A DNA stretch of 64,000 nt from Temnopleurus reevesii (Eukaryota; Echinodermata; Echinoidea; Temnopleuroida; Temnopleuridae), in assembly GCA_036244855.1 (NCBI GenBank), contig BQKZ01000592.1, positions 1 through 64,000 on the forward strand. The letters are read 5' to 3'. The translations under genes and the position numbers were made by a program. Every line of letters begins with the position of its first letter. Position 1 is the first letter of the stretch. A model generated the notes under the pieces. That model was not told where the DNA came from, did no database searches, and saw only the letters and a list, made by a program, of their open reading frames with translations. Below, piece by piece: positions 9,863 to 22,915 of the stretch.

Positions 9863-11713
9863 TATAAAAGCAGGGTTGGTGCATTCATTTATGACAAACT
9901 ACTTTTCAGGCACACCCTGTAAAAAGTAGAATTGTGACTCAGCAAAAATGTCTGAAAAAAGTTCTTTCTTAAATTTTTTTTTACCGGAATTTCTATCTAT
10001 TGTTTCTCATCCCTTCTATTCTATCACATTATAACTTTCCTGTAATTTTTTTATTTGATCAATCGTGTTGAAACGTGACATAATCATAGTCGGAATGAAA
10101 CTCTGCATTGATTTATTGTTTGCTTTTTCACAGGACGATTTCAATTGTGATGGTGATGATCATACTTGTTTCAAAATTCGTATCTAATGCCTAAATCCCC
10201 CCCAAAGTCCAATTGATGTGAGATTACATACAAACGTGTGACAGGCATAAGTTTATAAGCCAGTATACATGTAGCAGGGAGCTCATATTCAATGTAGACA
10301 TTGATTGATAGGTCAATTATCACTGGACTAAAAATGTTGATGTTTGCTAGGAAAACATTTGCCAAATCAGTGCCAGAAGGTTGTTATTCCCTTAGTTTTG
10401 GACTGCATTTAACGCCTGTTTTGCTCCAAGGAATCAATATTGCAGTGAGAAAGGTCGCATTTCACAGCTATTTCATGTTTGAATGAGTGTGGTGCAATGC
10501 GGAAGAACGGAAGCATGTGGAAAGGCCCCTGGATTCGTTGGACGCTGCTGTAGTGACAATCCTTCTTAAAGATAGAATTGTTATTAGTAATCATCTGACT
10601 GAATGCACAGCTGTATGATGACATGATCATCAGGTTGTCATGATGGCTTGTGCTAAACAATTATCGGTTTGACAGTGGAACAGCAATTGATGAAAATTAT
10701 AAAAAAGTGAGTTAACCCATGACAGTGATTTATGGTGACCCAGAGCAAGGGTTTAGTTGATTACAACCAGTATTAAAAAGTATTGTTTTCCATATTTACT
10801 CTATAGCATTGTGAGAAAAATTAAAGATCACCCTAAATTGTTCATAAGACTTTCATGTGTTTGACTTGAATTAATCAAATTTGACAAGAATGTTATGGTA
10901 ACTACAGAGAAAAGCATACATGGGACAGTACGGAAAAAATGGTTCAATAAAGCTCTTCTAATATTTACAATAAGTTCCTAAAGTTGTCATCCATTATATG
11001 CTTCTACGATAGAATTTAAAGAAAAGTTAGAAAACAAAAGAGGAGAAACTTACCCCAAAATTTCCCCACCAGTTCAATATCTGGACATTTGCTTTAAAAC
11101 CCACTCCATCCCCATTCCTATGAAAGTCTTCAAAGCCTAAACCCTATTAAGTGAAAGCTGATATCCCTAGTATAACATACCTTCATGAAATTTAGTCAGC
11201 GATAGGAGAGGTAACGGGAGAACCCCCGAGGGACTTTCACAAACCACCTTTTCAGATATTCCAGTTATAAGCTTCTGAAGTCCTGACACATGATTGGTTG
11301 ATACCCAAAAATCCTGAACAAGACATTTGATGCAAAATTCCAGTGTTTGCACCATCATCACAACTCAATTATTTGATCGCATGAGGGTTATCAAGCCCCT
11401 AGTCAATACCGGCAGCGCGCCGACTACAACGTTTGAATTTGCATACAATAAGAGAAGAACTAGCTGCTATTGATTCCTTCCGGGGAAAGGAAGAGCTAAA
11501 CCGAGTTGGGGAAATGTTTGTACAATTGATTGGGGTTTAAAGTAATTCTTGAATTACAGTGGTATTGATATCTAGTGGAATTTTATCTCTTGCTTTTATC
11601 TCTTTTTTTAAACATCTTTTGAACATTCTATTTTACACTAAAGAAAATCCGTGCATTACTTTTCTTTTAAGTATTCCCCGTGTTTTGGGGGTGGCTTTCA
11701 AATTACTTTTACG
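9863..11713. repeat. Copy A of a 1.85 kb near-identical tandem segment
   Basis: It runs from TATAAAAGCAGGGTTGGTGC to GGTGGCTTTCAAATTACTTT-ACG, immediately before the N at 11714. It matches 11715-13568 with only scattered substitutions and small indels. No exon is evident: the short frames on both strands are simply doubled with the DNA. Confidence 0.9.
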
Positions 11714-11714
11714 N

Positions 11715-13568
11715 TATAAAAGCAGGGTTGGTGCATTCATTTATGACAAACTACTTTTCAGGCACACCCTGTAAAAAGTAGAATTGTGACTCAGCAAAAA
11801 TGTCTGAAAAAAGTTCTTTCTTAAATTTTTTTTTTACCAGAATTTCTATCTATTGTTTCTCATCCCTTCTATTCTATCACAGTGTAACTTTCCTGTATTT
11901 TTTTTATTTGATCAATCGTGTTGAAACGTGACATAATCATAGTCGGAATGAAACTCTGCATTGATTTATTGTTTGCTTTTTCACAGGACGATTTCAATTG
12001 TGATGGTGATGATCATACTTGTTTCAAAATTCGTATCTAATGCCTAAATCCCCCCCAAAGTCCAATTGATGTGAGATTACATACAAACGTGTGACAGGCA
12101 TAAGTTTATAAGCCAGTATACATGTAGCAGGGAGCTCATATTCAATGTAGACATTGATTGATAGGTCAATTATCACTGGACTAAAAATGTTGATGTTTGC
12201 TAGGAAAACATTTGCCAAATCAGTGCCAGAAGGTTGTTATTCCCTTAGTTTTGGACTGCATTTAACGCCTGTTTTGCTCCAAGGAATCAATATTGCAGTG
12301 AGAAAGGTCGCATTTCACAGCTATTTCATGTTTGAATGAGTGTGGTGCAATGCGGAAGAACGGAAGCATGTGGAAAGGCCCCTGGATTCGTTGGACGCTG
12401 CTGTAGTGACAATCCTTCTTAAAGATAGAATTGTTATTAGTAATCATCTGACTGAATGCACAGCTGTATGATGACATGATCATCAGGTTGTCATGATGGC
12501 TTGTGCTAAACAATTATCGGTTTGACAGTGGAACAGCAATTGATGAAAATTATAAAAAAGTGAGTTAACCCATGACAGTGATTTATGGTGACCCAGAGCA
12601 AGGGTTTAGTTGATTACAACCAGTATTAAAAAGTATTGTTTTCCATATTTACTCTATAGCATTGTGAGAAAAATTAAAGATCACCCTAAATTGTTCATAA
12701 GACTTTCATGTGTTTGACTTGAATTAATCAAATTTTACAAGAATGTTATGGTAACTACAGAGAAAAGCATAAATGGGACAGTACAGAAACAAATTGGTTC
12801 AATAAAGCTCTTCTAATATTTACAATAAGTTCCTAAAGTTGTCATCCATTATATGCTTCTACGATAGAATTTAAAGAAAAGTTAGAAAACAAAAGAGGAG
12901 AAACTTACCCCAAAATTTCCCCACCAGTTCAATATCTGGACATTTGCTTTAAAACCCACTCCATCCCCATTCCTATGAAAGTCTTCAAAGCCTAAACCCT
13001 ATTAAGTGAAAGCTGATATCCCTAGTATAACATACCTTCATGAAATTTAGTCAGCGATAGGAGAGGTAACGGGAGAACCCCCGAGGGACTTTCACAAACC
13101 ACCTTTTCAGATATTCCAGTTATAAGCTTCTGAAGTCCTGACACATGATTGGTTGATACCCAAAAATCCTGAACAAGACATTTGATGCAAAATTCCAGTG
13201 TTTGCACCATCATCACAACTCAATTATTTGATCGCATGAGGGTTATCAAGCCCCTAGTCAATAACGGCAGCGCGCCGACTACAACGTTTGAATTTGCATA
13301 CAATAAGAGAAGAACTTGCTGCGATTGATTCCTTCCGGGGAAAGGAAGAGCTAAACCGAGTTGGGGAAATGTTTGTACAATTGATTGGGGTTTAAAGTAA
13401 TTCTTGAATTACAGTGGTATTGATATCTAGTGGAATTTTATCTCTTGCTTTTATCTCTTTTTTTAAACATCTTTTGAACATTCTATTTTACACTAAAGAA
13501 AATCCGTGCATTACTTTTCTTTTAAGTATTCCCCGTGTTTTGGGGGTGGCTTTCAAATTACTTTTACG
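11715..13568. repeat. Copy B of the 1.85 kb tandem segment
   Basis: It starts directly after the N with the same TATAAAAGCAGGG sequence that begins copy A and continues into unique sequence (TCTTTATTATTCAG). The near identity and the N at the join favour an unmerged allele over a true tandem duplication. Confidence 0.9.
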
Positions 13569-13775
13569 TCTTTATTATTCAGTCATCATCCTGTAATTTT
13601 GTACAAGCAACTGACAATCTTATCATAGATAAAAATCCTTATATCACATGTAATTTGCTTTTAAGAAATCTCCTTGTGTTTATTTGTTGTGGGGCTATCA
13701 AATTATTTTGGTGTTTTGTATAATCATTATCCTCTAATATGGTACAAGAAACTGTCAATAAATAGTCAATAGACA
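13506..13775. repeat. Two diverged tandem units after the doubled segment
   Basis: The first unit has CTTTTAAGTATTCCCCGTGTTT-like sequence, then TCATCATCCTGTAATTTTGT and ACAAGCAACTGACAATC. The second repeats the order as CTTTTAAGAAATCTCCTTGT, TCATTATCCTCTAATATGGT and ACAAGAAACTGTCAATA. The period is about 140 bp. Confidence 0.6.
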
Positions 13776-14534
13776 AAAATATTAAAAATGTTAAAACTCA
13801 ACCATTGTGTGGGCAGAAAGGGGAAAAAGCTTAATAATATTCTTGTAGATGGGTAATTCATAAAGATTGAGTTGAGCTATACTTGCAGACTCTGCAATTT
13901 TTTTCCTTCAATGAATTTCTTCCATTTGTTCTGGAATCTTCTGACAGTGACATTATATGGTTCTAGTACTAGAAGATTCTTTTTCATTCCAGATTCCAGG
14001 AAGTCAATAAGCTTTAGTTTGGAGCTTAAAGGGCATAAACTTTGTAACTTAAAGAACATATTCCACCCCCGTCTTGCTTTGAAATTACTTTTACTTTGTA
14101 GAGATTTATTTTGCTTGGAAGCCCTTGCCCTTTTGCATTAAGTGAAATGGAAAGCGTTAGAATAATTTGAAAGGACAAAAACAACTGAATGGTGAGAAAA
14201 ATAAAGATAACAAAATTGACCGGAGAAAGTACAAGACATGTTCATGGACATAGAACAAGTTCTCTTGATATTGGAGATGAATGAATGGACATGACAGACA
14301 AGTGGTGTGGACAAAACAAAAACTCTCAAACATAGACCAAAGAAATTGTTTTTCTTCTGGCTATTTTGCAAAAAGAAATTTGCAGCATGGTTGTTTAGAT
14401 GTACTCTCTTTATTGGTAATCAAACAGTTACTGCATTGATGTTTTTTTCTGCAAGAAATGGATTCATATTGTGCTGCAATCTACCCAGGATTGATGGGCT
14501 CAGAAGTAAGTGAGTATATTTTATTCAATGATAA

Positions 14535-14703
14535 TACATGCAATTTATTGAGCACATTTATCCGCTCTGCAGAGTGCTCGTGGCACCTTTTATATTGATA
14601 ATACTCTGGCTTCATCCCAGCATACACCAAAGAATGGAAATTCCTGCCATTTACCCCTTCACCTCTCCTGGCTTGAGTGCAGCACAAAATGCATAAGTTT
14701 TTT
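14535..14703 (-). mobile_element. SINE fragment, reverse orientation
   Basis: CAATTTATTGAGCACATTTA, then a mid portion with CCCTTCACCTCTCCTGG and CTTGAGTGCAGCACAAAATG, match the layout of the reverse SINE at 22495. It is truncated before the tRNA-like head and abuts a SINE in the other orientation. Confidence 0.5.
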
Positions 14704-14957
14704 GATGTAGGGTTCGATTTCTGTTGTCACTAATTTCCTTTGACAAGAAATTTATCCACATTAGCCACTCTCACCCAGGTGCTATTTGGGTAATGGTAGG
14801 AAACAACCGTCTTGTGGTTGGTTTAGCAGTGCACGCCTAACAGGCCACTTACTATGAATCTAATGACGGGTAATGATAATGTGAAGTACTTTGGTCAGTT
14901 TCAATACGAACTGGTAAAGAGCTATATAGAAATGCGTATTATTATTATTATTATTGT
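14704..14957 (+). mobile_element. tRNA-derived SINE, forward, with (ATT)n tail
   Basis: A B-box-like GGGTTCGATTTC near 14708 is followed by a TTTCCTTTGACAAGAAATTT-type body and CACTCTCACCCAGGTGCTAT. The 3' end is GAGCTATATAGAAATGCGTA followed by (TTA)n. The GCTATATA plus (ATT)n tail is the usual end of this SINE type. Confidence 0.7.
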
Positions 14958-16635
14958 TTATTGATGTCATGGTGGCATTTTAATCACAATTCTCTGGTTG
15001 GAAGTTGAGAATCAGACTTAACTCGTGTGCTTCCAATTACCTTTAAAGCTATCACTGGACCCTTATATATCATCAGTCTTGTATGATTGATATCTTGTGA
15101 ATTTCACAGTTTACTTCTCGGCATACCACAGGCATGCCGTAGGGCTATTACCCCTGTCCTAAGACAACATTAAGACCAGAACTTCTCCATCACTTGCTGT
15201 ATTGATGGTTTTGGAATGGCTCCCACTCTGCCTTTTCATTTTTGTGTAAGTTTTTGTTACAACCATAGAGGTAGGAAAGCACTTCTATCCTATACCAGAG
15301 ATGCTAAACGTTACGGAATATACATGTGGTCAAAATTAGAATGTGAATAATGCAACAGCTGAGCAAAAGTCAGAGTAAACATTACAACATTAACCATACT
15401 CTCAGATTTTCACTTGTAATAAAAGCTTTGAATTCATGTGAAAATACACATTTGTAAGGACCACCCTGTCACCTTGAGTAAATGTGAGTCTTGGTTGTGT
15501 TATTTACATTGAATCCATTATGCAAGATACAGACAAAATACTCATCCAGGCAGTGTAGAATAAAGATTTGCCATTAATCGCTAATTAAAAAAAACAATTC
15601 TGATTTGTTAGTGATTAGTCGATTGTACAAAAATCCTTTCAAAGCAAAGATCTTGATTGGCCATTTTCAATAGTGAGTAGTAGCTAACCTTTATGTTATC
15701 GGTCAGGAATTTCCAAAAGGGTGCCTGAATGACTTTTTACTTAGGTGCGTCTGTATTTGTCCATGTTTTCATACCTCCATTGTACAAGCGCCCAAATGGT
15801 GCGTTTTGAATTTGACAAAGGGGCCACCACTATCAAGAAATTGCCAGTCATGTATTTTCCTCGGAGATGAGCCATGGTACAGGGAAATCAAACTCATATC
15901 ACTCACTCACCATTTCTTGGGGAATTGGGGGGGGGGGGGGTTCATAAAATGGTTCTTACAAATGACGAACTTATGTATTACATCCAAAATTAAAATTGCA
16001 AAAAGAATAAAGCACCTTGATGACGTGGGAGAGTGTATACGTGTCCCACTCATGCTTTTTGTAGAATCCCTTTTTTTTTTTTTTGATAACAAATTTTTTT
16101 TTTGGTCACAAGAAATGATACAAGACATGATACAAGCATTTAAGTTGAAGAAGAAATTAGATGTAATCAGACAAATACAGCTCTCATTTCCTGTTGACCC
16201 TTGGAAATAGAGAAAGAAATATCAGAAAGATATATATTGCAAAGCAATAATTTCATTTTGACAGACCCCAACAATAATTACATCGGATGTAATCGGGCAG
16301 AAGGGAACCTTCAGTTTACTTGACATGTTGTGAAATATAATTATGTCAAAAATATGCTTCTTACTTTGGTGTGTGAGTATGATTACTTTCTCCCCTTCTG
16401 CCTGAGTTTTTCATTTTGTCAATCCTTGGGGGAATGTGTCATTAAAAAAAAATCAATGTTATTTTTCTAATGTACCATAAGATTGCCAACATTTCCATTG
16501 ATGGCATGTGTTTTGTATCAATTTTTTTAAAATTATATAAAAATGAAATCTGTTACGATACTTCAGTTTAGTTAGGAGTTCATGTAATCTGTATTTGCCG
16601 CCCTATTCTTTGGGGGTTTTTTTTCTATAAATTGT
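14958..16635. other. AT-rich non-coding stretch
   Basis: No gene is supported. A 134-codon plus frame at 15806-16210 crosses G, T and A homopolymers and has no recognisable product. Confidence 0.5.
15927..15940. repeat. Poly-G run
   Basis: A run of 14 G in otherwise AT-rich non-coding DNA. Confidence 0.95.
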
Positions 16636-17040
16636 TGCCTCGTTTTATATCTTTCTCTTTCTCCCTTCCTACAGACTTCTTTCCCTCCATCCCTTCCTTA
16701 CTCTCTGTCCCCTCTCTCCAAATGCTAACTTCCCCATCCCTCCCCTATTGTCTCTCCCACCCTCTCCCCATCCAGCTCTCCCCTAATAATAATTTTCTCC
16801 ATCCATCTCCTATTGTCTCTCCCTCCCTCCTTCCTCCCTCTCCTGCTCTCCCTCCATCCATCCTTCTCTCTCCCCCACCTACATCCTCCATCGATCCCAT
16901 CCCTCTCTCTGCCTCCTACCTTCCTTTCCCTGTATCCCGCTATCCCTCCATCACCATCTCTCTCTCTCTCACTGTCACCTTCTTTTACCCTATCCTACCC
17001 TCTTTTCTACCCCCTCCCCAACTGGCACCTGACCCCACTA
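16636..17040. repeat. Pyrimidine-rich CCCTCC tract
   Basis: About 400 bp of C/T with CCCTCC and CTCTCC words. The 140- and 100-codon Pro/Ser/Leu frames are composition artefacts. Confidence 0.85.
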
Positions 17041-17639
17041 AACTATTACCATGATCTTACCATATTCTGGACAGTTGGTGGCAGTAGACAGCTTTTAATC
17101 CACGTCACATTGTGAACTTCCAGATAATTGGGTTGATCTCTCCCAATATATGTGATATGGGGAATTAAATGTAGGTTATAAAATTGGCAGCGAAACGAAA
17201 ATAGAATTCCAAAGGCTTCGTTCAAGCACCTTCCATTTCTTGAGGTAAAATGTATAATTTCATTTGCAGTCAATACACACAGGTCTATGTTTTTTCATAC
17301 ACAATAGAACAGGCCTCTATTAATTGATTTGAATGTTGCCGTGAATTGACTTGCGTGAAATTATTGTCCAAGGAAATCATGAGTCACTTAAAGGAGGTCA
17401 TGATATTGAGATTGTTGATTAAAATAAACCAGAGTTTATAAAGATTTTATTACTCCACGGAGGGGAAAGGGTTCCAAAGAAGGAAGGGGTAGGAGAGAAA
17501 ACGGAAGGGGCTGGATAAGAAGAGGAATTAACAAGATTTGTCATGATATGGACAATTTTTCTTTTGACCTCTGTCGAAGGGAAGTATTCATAAAATGGAA
17601 AATTAAACTTTCACTCATTTGTTCACACTTGAAAGAGAA

Positions 17640-17900
17640 ATCAAATTGAGCAGGTCATGTTAAAACCAGAACGCCATGCTAGCGAGGGAGATTTGGACGG
17701 ATCGTCTTGATCGTCTAACCGCCAAACAGGCGTCGAGTTACAGATCTTTGGAGATTAAGAAGCAATGAATTGCATTTATATCCAATTATCTTGCATTTGT
17801 TTCAATCACAAGACTCCCGTTTTCATTTACATCTGAATAACATCTGAACGACAGGCAATAAAGCCCTTCCTAATTGCCTGATAATTGTAGGAAATTAGCA
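17640..17900. promoter_or_regulatory. Candidate cis-regulatory block
   Basis: Complex, repeat-free sequence with CpGs (ACGGATCGTCTTGATCGTCT, CAGGCGTCGAG) next to several homeodomain-type cores (CCTAATTGCCTGATAATTG). Inferred from composition only. Confidence 0.25.
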
Positions 17901-20149
17901 AATAAAACAGAACTTGCAAATGAAAATGTCTATACCCATTTTATGTATTATTCCTGTAAGAAACTTTTTAATAAAAAACAAGCAAGAAGTTTTAGGTTAT
18001 ATTACCTCTTCAGATCGTGTATTTATAGATCCACTATTCTATTAGTCATGTTAATTTAGGTTTAATCTGTTTATGCCTATGGATGAATTGCGCTGTGAGT
18101 TAAAGATATGCAAATGATATTTCTAGAAATAATATCAAAGTTAAGAACTCTATTGAAATATTTGTACTTGGTAAGATATTGGAAATTTAAGAGATAAAAT
18201 TACACTCCTGAATTAGTGAAAAATATATTTCTTCTTACTGATCGACATATGATCATTCTTAATTCCAGCGAGTTTGTTATGAAGACATTCCCTCTTTTAT
18301 AAGGCCCAAAATAAATTGTTTGAGTGCCCTCAACCAACCAACTCTCTAAAACTGGCCCGACCTGAACTTTTATTTATCTTTTTTACTTTTACTTTTCACT
18401 CAAATTGAAAAAAGTCAAAGCTAAACTATTAACATGTGGAATACAACCTGAAAAGTAATTTTCTGATCATCTTTGGCTTTCTACTCCCTTCCAAGTCTTG
18501 TTTTCTGAATGAATTGTGTGAATTGTCTTTAAAAAAGGAATAAACAAAGAAAGTGAAAAGGAACTTTTTTCTGACTGACTGACTGACGCTATTTTTCAAA
18601 AATAGAATTTGAGGACATCCAAACGATGTGTAATGCCTAATAATTTTGTGCTATAATTGAATTGAATCATTGATCAGCTATTATTAAATTGAACAGATAT
18701 TATGAACTGTCAAACATGAAATGGGGTTACACAAAGTTTGGTTTTCATCCAGACTCGACTGTGGCCAATTTGAGGGATGAAAAGGCAATCATTTGTCAGA
18801 TTTCAACCTTGCCATTATTACAATTTTTTTTTAATTTTGCTTAAAGACATCGATTAGATATTGTTTTCATGTTTTAAAAAATGCTTTCCATTGCCAGATC
18901 CTAAATGCTTTCTAAATTGTTGATGTTGTGTATAGATTAATATGTAATTATATTTGGCTTCAAAGTCAATGTTGAGTTCTTTAAAAAGCTAATGCCACCT
19001 CCATAGACACAATATACAGGTGCTAAAATTACTGTCTTGTAAATTTACTGATATCTTGATAGTGCATTTTAGTGAAAGTTTCTTAATTACTGCTTTCTCT
19101 GTTTTTTCAATGAAAAGATCAAACAGCTTTAAATTATTCTTTTCTTAACTGCTCTCCCACTTTTGTTAAAAATATCTTTAAGTTTCAAAGTGTCTCCTCT
19201 TGGAAAAGCGATCTCAAGGGCCCTCTTCCGAGAGATAACATAGTCCCACACATGCTTTTATTCTGTACCCTTGATGGATGTTTGTTTGCGTACTTGAGAG
19301 AGGAAGGAAAACACTACAGATTAGAAATGACTTGTTATGCCTTTGTTTTGAGAGGCCGGATATATTATCTTATAAATCAGTCTTAAGGCCTAATTGAAAA
19401 TTGGATAAGTGTGTAGTGATTTGTGGTCAAAACAAAGATGATTACATGGATTGATTGATATAGTGTTTTGGTACCATAACACAGTAATGGGGACACTGGG
19501 GTGAACAGGACACTGGGGTGAATAGGGATGATATCTAGACTCCCCCCCCCCTTGTTAGGTTGGTTCTGATTTAGGGGTCATCATTTCGATTCCGTCTTGT
19601 ATTTCACTGTGAGCTGCACTGATGAGCTCTAATAAGCGTGAAACAGTTCTGTCTGCAGATGCAGTATATATATAATTATATATTTCTGATTAGGTGGATC
19701 ACGCTATTGCTGTTGTGATGGTATATTCCTTTCAACATGTGGGTAAATTTGAAAGCAAGTATTATACTTAGTAAATTTATATTAATAAAATGATATTGGT
19801 TTTGTCCCAGTTCACACCAGTGTCCTAAGTCACCCCAATTTTAGGGAGAAGCTATTCCAAAACCTGATTATATACCAACAAAAATGTGGATTTAGAATAA
19901 GTTTTTATTCAGCTCGTGGCTGGGGATGTTCCAAGAGGCACTAACTTTCAATTAAGAAATAATGAAATATGAGCAATACTTTAAAAAAAAATAACTAGGC
20001 AATCAGCATTCACGGTCATCTTTTCAAAACACTAATTACAGTCTCGTGCAAGTGACACTATCTATGTTTGGTACATGTGAGCATTAGCTTTCGTCACTTT
20101 GTCAGATTACATTTCTCTGTTTCCTGTCCTGTGACTGTCTATCAGTGGC
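17901..20149. other. AT-rich non-coding stretch
   Basis: No exon, RNA or clear repeat is seen apart from short tandem words (CTGACTGACTGACTGA near 18571 and GGGACACTGGGGTGAA twice near 19491). CAAATTGAAAAAAGTCAAAG...ACATGTGGAATACAACCTGAAAAGT near 18400-18460 resembles 38220-38285, suggesting a shared old repeat. Confidence 0.45.
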
Positions 20150-20540
20150 GTATCCAGGATTCATCAATGGGGGGGGGGGGGGGGGGGGGGGGNNNNNNNN
20201 NNNNGGGGGGGGGGGGGTGGAGGGGGTCAGATAGGAGATTCTATTCCGCTGATGCTTGACAAGCAGGATTTTAAAGGGTATAGGGGCTGAGAATTTTCAC
20301 TGCAATTATATAGTAATAAGAATCCATGGAAATTGATTCTATAAATTGCTCACTCCCCTTATATGCCCATATTTAATCAAGGCAAGACAAGATATGATCT
20401 CTGTTTTTTTTTTGGGGGGGGGGGGTCAGATAGGAGAACCTTTCCTATCGATGGCTTGAGAATTATGAATTTAGAGGGGAACAGAGAATTTTCACTGCAT
20501 TTATATAGTAATAAAGAGGCTTGAAAATTGATAGTTACAG
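20150..20540. repeat. CGTATCCAGGATT-led G-run repeat with a gap, two related units
   Basis: GTGGCGTATCCAGGATTCAT leads into a G run broken by a 12-N gap (20193-20204). GTCAGATAGGAGA...GAATTTTCACTGCA...TATATAGTAATAA follows at about 20226-20320 and again at about 20426-20513, the second also preceded by a G run. The GTGGCGTA-CCAGGATT start is a familiar invertebrate repeat signature (recalled). Confidence 0.6.
20193..20204. other. Assembly gap (12 N) inside poly-G
   Basis: Ns are flanked by G runs on both sides, so the gap is probably sequencing failure in the homopolymer. Confidence 0.95.
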
Positions 20541-20802
20541 ACCTCCCTTCCATTAGGAATTTAGAGTAAAGAATATGAATTTTTGACTGTTTTGTGAGAG
20601 TTTCCAGGCCATTTCAAAAGAGTTTTCCTAATTTTCTTGATAATTCTACTACACAGTCCTGTGGGATATATGGTCTCTTTCCTTTTTTTTAAAGCAAATC
20701 ATTGCTGTTCTTCTGTTATGTGGGTTGGGAGGCTTATAATTGGAAAAAATAATGATGAAATAAAGCTTGATGAAATGAAAATTGATGAAATTATGGCTCC
20801 CT

Positions 20803-20821
20803 CCCCCCCCCCCCCCCCCCC
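20803..20821. repeat. Poly-C run
   Basis: A run of about 19 C. Confidence 0.95.
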
Positions 20822-20859
20822 TCCATTCTGCCCAAATCAATCAAGGCTAAACAAGACCT

Positions 20860-21060
20860 GATCTCCGCGAGTTTTCACGTATCAGACACGAGCGATCAGA
20901 CCGTTCTGGTTGCATGTCACAGGATATTCATCATCGCAGAGCTTACGAAAAGGATATCATTATCAACTCGGAAGGAAACATTGTAAATTGATGTTAATGT
21001 TACCATGGGGAGATGCGTGTCTCAGCCGCTCATCAAAGCCAAGCATCATTAGAGATGGAT
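20860..21060. promoter_or_regulatory. Candidate cis-regulatory block
   Basis: Repeat-free, CpG-containing sequence (TCCGCGAGTTTTCACG, GACACGAGCGATCAGACC) between a poly-C repeat and AT-rich DNA. It includes a GATGTTAATGTTACC homeodomain/HNF-like word. Composition only. Confidence 0.2.
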
Positions 21061-21683
21061 GACTAAAACGTTATCAAAAAGGGGGACAAATCGTCCATGT
21101 TTTTACAAAGTAACGGGATCCAGAGGGTACTGTTACACGAAATGAGTTACAAATCCATTGAAACATGTCCTTCTACAGAATCAAAACATTGTTCGATAGG
21201 ATGCCTATTGAATTGGCGCTATGTCAGGATTTCTTTGTCTTCATGCAACATTACCCTTTGGCTCATGTCACTTCGTGGAAACACGGACAAAATGTACAGC
21301 ACTCTGCCACCCCCTCCCAAGTTAGGAATTTAAGATGAGCTAATTTTTTTAATGTGACAGAGAAAAAGGAAGGAGAAAGAGAGACAGAGACGGGGAGAGT
21401 GAGAAAAGTAGCGGCTAGATAATGAACTGGAATATGATGCAGTAAATGGGACGGGGGAGGGGGGGGGGATGATGAGAGTGAGGGAGGGAGCAGAGGGAGG
21501 CATAGATAATAAAAGAGAATGGAAACAGAGAGAAATGTGTGTGGGTGTGGGGGTAATATTGGAGAAAGTGGAAATTTAGTTAAAGGATGTTCTCGGAATA
21601 GATTCTCTCATTCTTGGAAGTTATTTGTTTTTGTTTTCTTTTATTGAGAGCAGAGCTACCATCTATATAATTTAGTTTAAGTT

Positions 21684-22120
21684 GAATTGATAAATTGCAA
21701 ATTTTTATATGATGGGTTAGATTTTTTTGGGGGGGATGAAATATTCTCTTGCAATGGTAATTAATATTTACCAGTAAGTACTAATCAAGGTAGACTCTGA
21801 CGTTAGAAGAACGCCTGGAAAGTACTTCACTTGAATTGATAAATTGCATATTTTTATATGATGGGTTCAATTTTTTTGGGGGGGAGGATGAAATATTCTC
21901 TTGCAATGGTAATTAATATTTACCAGTAAGTACTAATCAAGGTAGACTCTGACGTTAGGAGAATGCTTGGAAAGTAGTTCACTTGAATTGATAAATTGCA
22001 TATTTTTATATAATGGGTTCAATATGTTTGATGGGGGATGAAATATTCTCTTGCAATGGTAATTAGGAATATTTACCAGTAAGCACTAATGAAGGTAGAC
22101 CCTTGACGTTAGGAGACGTT
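21684..22120. repeat. Three-unit tandem repeat, ~150-bp period
   Basis: The units start GAATTGATAAATTGCA at 21684, 21833 and 21985. Each carries GATGGGTT or AATGGGTT, a G run, GATGAAATATTCTCTTGCAA, TATTTACCAGTAAG and GGTAGAC...GACGTTAG. The first two are most alike; the third has small insertions. Confidence 0.9.
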
Positions 22121-22494
22121 AATTCACTTGGCCAATTAACCTAATACAAGTTTGTATTCTTTAGGAAATATGTCCTTATGATATCAGTATAAGTGTTTAT
22201 CCAATATAAAGAATAATTTTATGTTCATTTCTTCTTTAGTCTTCTCATTGTGATGCGTGCAGTCTTGTGAAAAGATTCTTTGTTTCTATCTGTTTTGGAC
22301 GTATTTCTTTGCAAAATGAATCCCAAACGAAATGGTCTAATTTTTGGAGATTTAATCAATATTGGGAATATTTCAGAGGATAATCAGAATTTACTTTTGA
22401 AGGAGGTATGTATCATTTGCATTACTAAAAAATCGAATAATATTGTTGAAAACATGGATTACAAATATAGTGTACATGTGTTAACAGAAAATTA

Positions 22495-22900
22495 TAATAT
22501 GCAGTTCTTATATATAGCGCTAATTACCACTGATAAAGGTATTTATTTATCTATTTATTAATTTATTACGTTTTATTTCAACAGGGTAGCCTCATCAGTA
22601 ATCGCAGTACTGTTCTTCCTGAGGACCCTGCATTATACAAAATACATCGTTTACATATTAACAAACACATAATCCAAGCAAGCCATAATTAATGCAGCAT
22701 TATTACCCTGACATTAGCAAAAGCAGCTTGTGAGCTGCCTATGCATTTCAAGGAATATATTCCTACCAGATGCCAATTCACCTCACCTGGGTTGAGAGCG
22801 ACACAATGTGGACAAATATTTCTTGCGGAAGGAAATTATTGCCATGGGTGGGACTCGAACCGCAGACTTCTGCATGAAAAGCATGTAATCCATGCAAAAG
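22495..22900 (-). mobile_element. tRNA-derived SINE, reverse orientation
   Basis: The plus strand begins with the tail-like TTATATATAGCGCTAATTAC, runs through TTCCTACCAGATGCCAATTC and CACCTCACCTGGGTTGAGAG, and ends in GGGTGGGACTCGAACCGCAG. On the minus strand that last part is a tRNA-like B box (GGTTCGAGTCCCA). It resembles a common deuterostome/echinoderm SINE body (recalled, not searched). A simple TTTATCTATTTATTAATTTA tract sits inside. Confidence 0.65.
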
Positions 22901-22915
22901 CAATTTTCTACTGTA

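Noticed and set aside
16632..17115. Pro/Ser/Leu-rich frames of 100-140 codons
   Set aside because: They are translations of a CCCTCC tract.
22317..22405. Short ATG frame MNPKRNGLIFGDLINIG... followed by GAG|GTATGT
   Set aside because: It looks slightly exon-like, but the sequence is AT-rich, there is no promoter or partner exon, and a chance GTATGT is expected often. Kept only as a weak possibility.
22845..22900. tRNA gene on the minus strand
   Set aside because: The B-box-like GGTTCGAGTCCCA is present, but no complete cloverleaf was found and the sequence continues into a SINE body.
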